From the NCBI GenBank assembly GCA_019155185.1, contig CM032817.1, forward strand, positions 5,020,034-5,084,033: a stretch of DNA of 64,000 bases, in the 5' to 3' direction. Position numbers and translations under genes: made by a program. This DNA comes from Beaufortia kweichowensis. Lineage: Eukaryota; Chordata; Actinopteri; Cypriniformes; Gastromyzontidae. Below the pieces are notes generated by a model, which did not search any database, had not been told where the DNA came from, and saw nothing but the letters and a program-made list of their open reading frames with translations. Positions 61,022 through 64,000 of the stretch are shown piece after piece. Position 1 is the first letter of the stretch, and each line of letters starts with the position of its first letter.

Positions 61022-63848
61022 TCAGGAAATATCTGTCGCAGAAGGTGCATTGTAGGTTTTCAGACGTTCATGAGCCCTCTGTGTAGTGAGCAACGTGAGC
61101 GCCATCGTATCTACGCTTTCTTCAAGTCCCTCCTGCTTGTCAATCTCCACTGTGTAATCATTGGCCTGCAATGAAAAATAGAGTATCAGGTCATAAACTC
61201 AAAAGACTAAAAAATTTTTTTAATTAATTAGTTGTATTTTTATTCCAGTAACTCGATTCTCCAATTTAGTTATTCCTTTGTATACTCACCAGCTGTAGTG
61301 CAGCCAACATGTATCTGCAGGCTTCTGTGTTCTCCTTGCCATTGATGACAAAAGCAAACGATTTTTTTACACCCACATTAGAGAGCGCCTGAACAATTCT
61401 GTCTCCATACTCGTGGATGTCAAAAGCTGGACGTGTCTCCTGCGCACAAAAACAAAAAGCCCACAAAAACATAAAAAAAAAAGGCACCCATTTATCCTAT
61501 TGAACATTGTTTCTGTTCAAGATTCTACATTACCTGAGCAGCGAGATGAGGGTTGATTCCATCCTCCCACTCTTTAACCCTTCTTGACAACGCAGTCTCC
61601 TGTGCGTACTTCTGAGAGTTCACCAAAAACATATCCTACATACAGGGAAGTCAAAAAGAATGAACTAACACTTCCGTTCATATTATGTCCATACAACTGT
61701 AATTTTTTAGAATAATGCATATTGAGCTCTCATACCACACTCTTCTTCACCAGATCTTCATAACTTATCCGGCTCATATGCAAGTCCTGGAAAATTTGTT
61801 CGCCAAGGTGTTCCCCAGGTTCAAGATCATCGACCAAGTTGTCATGTTCATCTGAAAAGTCCTCGGCTGAAACAAAAATACCCACAAAATGTTTAAGCTG
61901 AGAACTTTTCAAATAATATTTTTGACATATTCATGTTGAGAACAGGTAATTCTTTGATTGTCTATTTGACTGTGTGCGTCTCACCCTCTGCGTCTAGATG
62001 TCGGGCCTCCTCAATTTGGTGTTCAAGATTCTCTGGTTCCAAGTAAGTTTTCTTCAGCTCCTCATCAGATACAAAAACACCCTAAAATAGAAAGTCACAG
62101 ACGTTATGCAACATTACAAAATAACAATATTCATAAACACACAGTAGTTAAACTTAAGAATAGTATTTACCTTTTTCCTGAGAATCTGCTTCTGTACTTT
62201 TAGACGTTGACCCACTTTACTCACAAAGATGTAATTAAGGTCTGCAATCATAAAAAGTTTGTGTATATTAGAACTAAGTTACTACAACTTCTCTCAAACT
62301 CTTTTGTAGAGCAATGTCTAAATAGTGTTACCAGGATAAGTGGGTCCATTTTTAAGCTTGCGATCTGCAGTCTCAACTGCAAAAAAACAAAATTAACAAA
62401 TTTAAAATGATCTATATAATATACAAATAATTCTCCTTTTTCATGTCGATAGATACAAACAACTTACAGGCTTTAGAGTACCAGCTGCCAAAGTCCTGCA
62501 GTTTAGACGGACCCTTCCGCTTTCTCTTCCCTGAATCCTCAAGTCCTGCTGGCACTTTGTAACACTTTCCTAAAGATCAGAGAAACAGTCAATAGGTCGT
62601 TTTGGAAAAGGTTTATCAGTTATTTTTTGGTGAAAGCATTTCATATATCTTGAGGGATGTTAGCTACCTGTTTTTAGAGGCTTTTCCTCTCCAAACGCGG
62701 CATATGAGTCATGCCATTTCCAAGGGTCCACGATTTCCTGAAAACAGAGGCCATGATACAGCAAAATAAAAATAAAAAAAGGTGTTTTATTTAAAAATGT
62801 GTTTTTTTGTTGTTGACTGCTCTATACCTTGATCTTTTTAGGCTCCTCTGATACCGGCTGTATTGCAGGTCTTGGTCTCAACATTCTCCCCTCACTGGGA
62901 GCCTAGAACAAAAAACAAAAATACATTTTTACAACAATATTTAACAGACTCTAGACTTGTATTCTATACCTGTGTTTTAATACCTGATGCCTTTCAACCC
63001 ACTCATCAGATTCCACCTCCATGCCGTGGTCTTCTAATGGAGGAAGAACCTCTGCATCACCGTCATCATCGTGACCACCATTATCCTCAGCTACACCTTC
63101 TGAACATCAGATGACAAGAATGAATCAAATTATTACAGGTAAAACTAGTATTCATCAATTTCTTCATCAAGTTCATCAGTGTGTCCTCACCTGTCTCATA
63201 CTGCACAGCGGAATGCATGGATATGTTGTGCTGATTTTCTGAGACGTCCTTGAGGAAATGAGTGTGTGAAGAGCCCAGACGCATCAGTCCCATTTCATCC
63301 ATAGTGAAATTATTAATCCGAAAGTCCTTGCAGCTGCCCAGAAGCTCTCCTTTAAGACTACGGTAAAACATTTTAAGCATATAAAGACATAAAATGTGAA
63401 ATCAAGATGGGTTAGTGTGGTGAGTCTTTACCTAAGAAGAGGGTATTTCTGCTTCTCATGTGATTCTGCAGGAATGAGAGATTCAGGAGGGAGGCGAATA
63501 ATCTTTATTGGCTGGAAAAGAAAAGAACTCTTTAACCAATAGATAATTTCAGTTTTAAACCAAACAAAAAACTTTGATTTTGATTGATTTAGGCATTTAA
63601 AAATATGCAACCGAATAGTAATTGTCATAAAACTATTGACAAAAACAACCAATGCAACAAAATGACTTGAATATCCACTTTACATGTTATAGTGTGTTAA
63701 GTCTTAACGTTACTGCCATAAAAAAAACATTTACTTTACGTGAAACATAAACATGATTGCAAAGGGACATAAACCAACTCACCTCTGTTGGATCTTTCAT
63801 TGTTAAATTCAGGGAGTTGATGTTCTCATCCTGCTCGATTTCATCAAA
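61022..63848 (-). CDS. ncaph2: NCAPH2, condensin-2 complex subunit H2 (5' end beyond window)
   Basis: NCAPH2 is the kleisin subunit of condensin II. It bridges SMC2 and SMC4 and recruits the HEAT subunits to compact chromosomes. The exons, in transcript order, are 63848-63783, 63511-63432, 63357-63191, 63099-62984, 62902-62828, 62737-62668, 62569-62468, 62376-62332, 62241-62171, 62081-61985, 61866-61736, 61635-61534, 61439-61290 and 61165-61022. All phases agree; total 1,416 nt (471 codons plus stop). The order matches the family: an early GELLGSCKDFRINN block, an acidic linker (DDDGDAEVLPPLED), GKRKRKGPSKLQDFGSWY, MSRISYEDLVKKSV, and a C-terminal winged-helix block with ANDYTVEI and RAHERLKTY. 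Human has 605 aa, so roughly 130-150 N-terminal residues (the SMC2-binding helix region) lie past the right edge. It is tail-to-tail with SCO2. No breaks are seen. Confidence 0.95.
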
Positions 63849-64000
63849 CTACATCAAAAAGAAACTACTGAGTACTATGTGACAATAATATCTGTAATAA
63901 TATACTTTGAATACATCAAATAGATAGAGAAACAAGAAGTAAATATATATATAGAATGAGTGTGTTTTTAAAGTTTTTTAATTTGATATAATAAAATAAC

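Overview
The window is vertebrate nuclear DNA, most likely from a cyprinid-like teleost. The evidence is AT-rich sequence, multi-exon genes with GT-AG introns, a teleost-type SINE 3' tail, a TTAA-flanked palindromic MITE of the kind abundant in cyprinids, a hAT MITE with an 8-bp target-site duplication, and many short simple repeats. There are no bacterial-style operons, CRISPR arrays or phage genes.

Positions 1 to about 49,400 hold no gene I can support. AT-rich sequence alternates with islands of higher complexity and higher GC (for example 4.1, 9.3-10.4, 15.1-15.5, 16.1-16.6, 17.1-17.9, 21.5-22.0, 31.2-32.3, 34.1-34.6 and 39.3-39.6 kb). This is the usual look of a gene desert carrying conserved regulatory elements, but conservation cannot be judged from one sequence. 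The desert also holds a 246-bp dispersed repeat in several copies on both strands, a hAT MITE, a palindromic MITE, a 42-bp minisatellite with scattered relatives, a (GA)53 tract and a SINE tail.

Positions 49,800 to 63,850 are a compact cluster of four genes in two tail-to-tail pairs. RINT1 (+, 13 coding exons, 779 aa) converges on a CFAP54-like gene (-, 12 coding exons, only 512 aa). SCO2 (+, one coding exon, 309 aa) converges on NCAPH2 (-, 14 exons in the window, 5' end beyond the right edge). I worked out all exon boundaries by hand; every junction keeps frame, and each assembled reading frame has a length divisible by three. The SCO2/NCAPH2 tail-to-tail pair is also adjacent on human 22q13. 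The human orthologue of RINT1 is on 7q22 and that of CFAP54 on 12q23, so the cluster joins segments from three human chromosomes.

The gene products do unrelated jobs: RINT1 in Golgi-ER tethering and the G2/M checkpoint, CFAP54 in the motile-cilium central apparatus, SCO2 in copper delivery to cytochrome c oxidase, and NCAPH2 in condensin II. The most striking observation is that the CFAP54-like gene ends with its own stop codon and poly(A) signal after 512 residues. Its human relative has about 3,100, and RINT1 occupies the space where the rest should lie.
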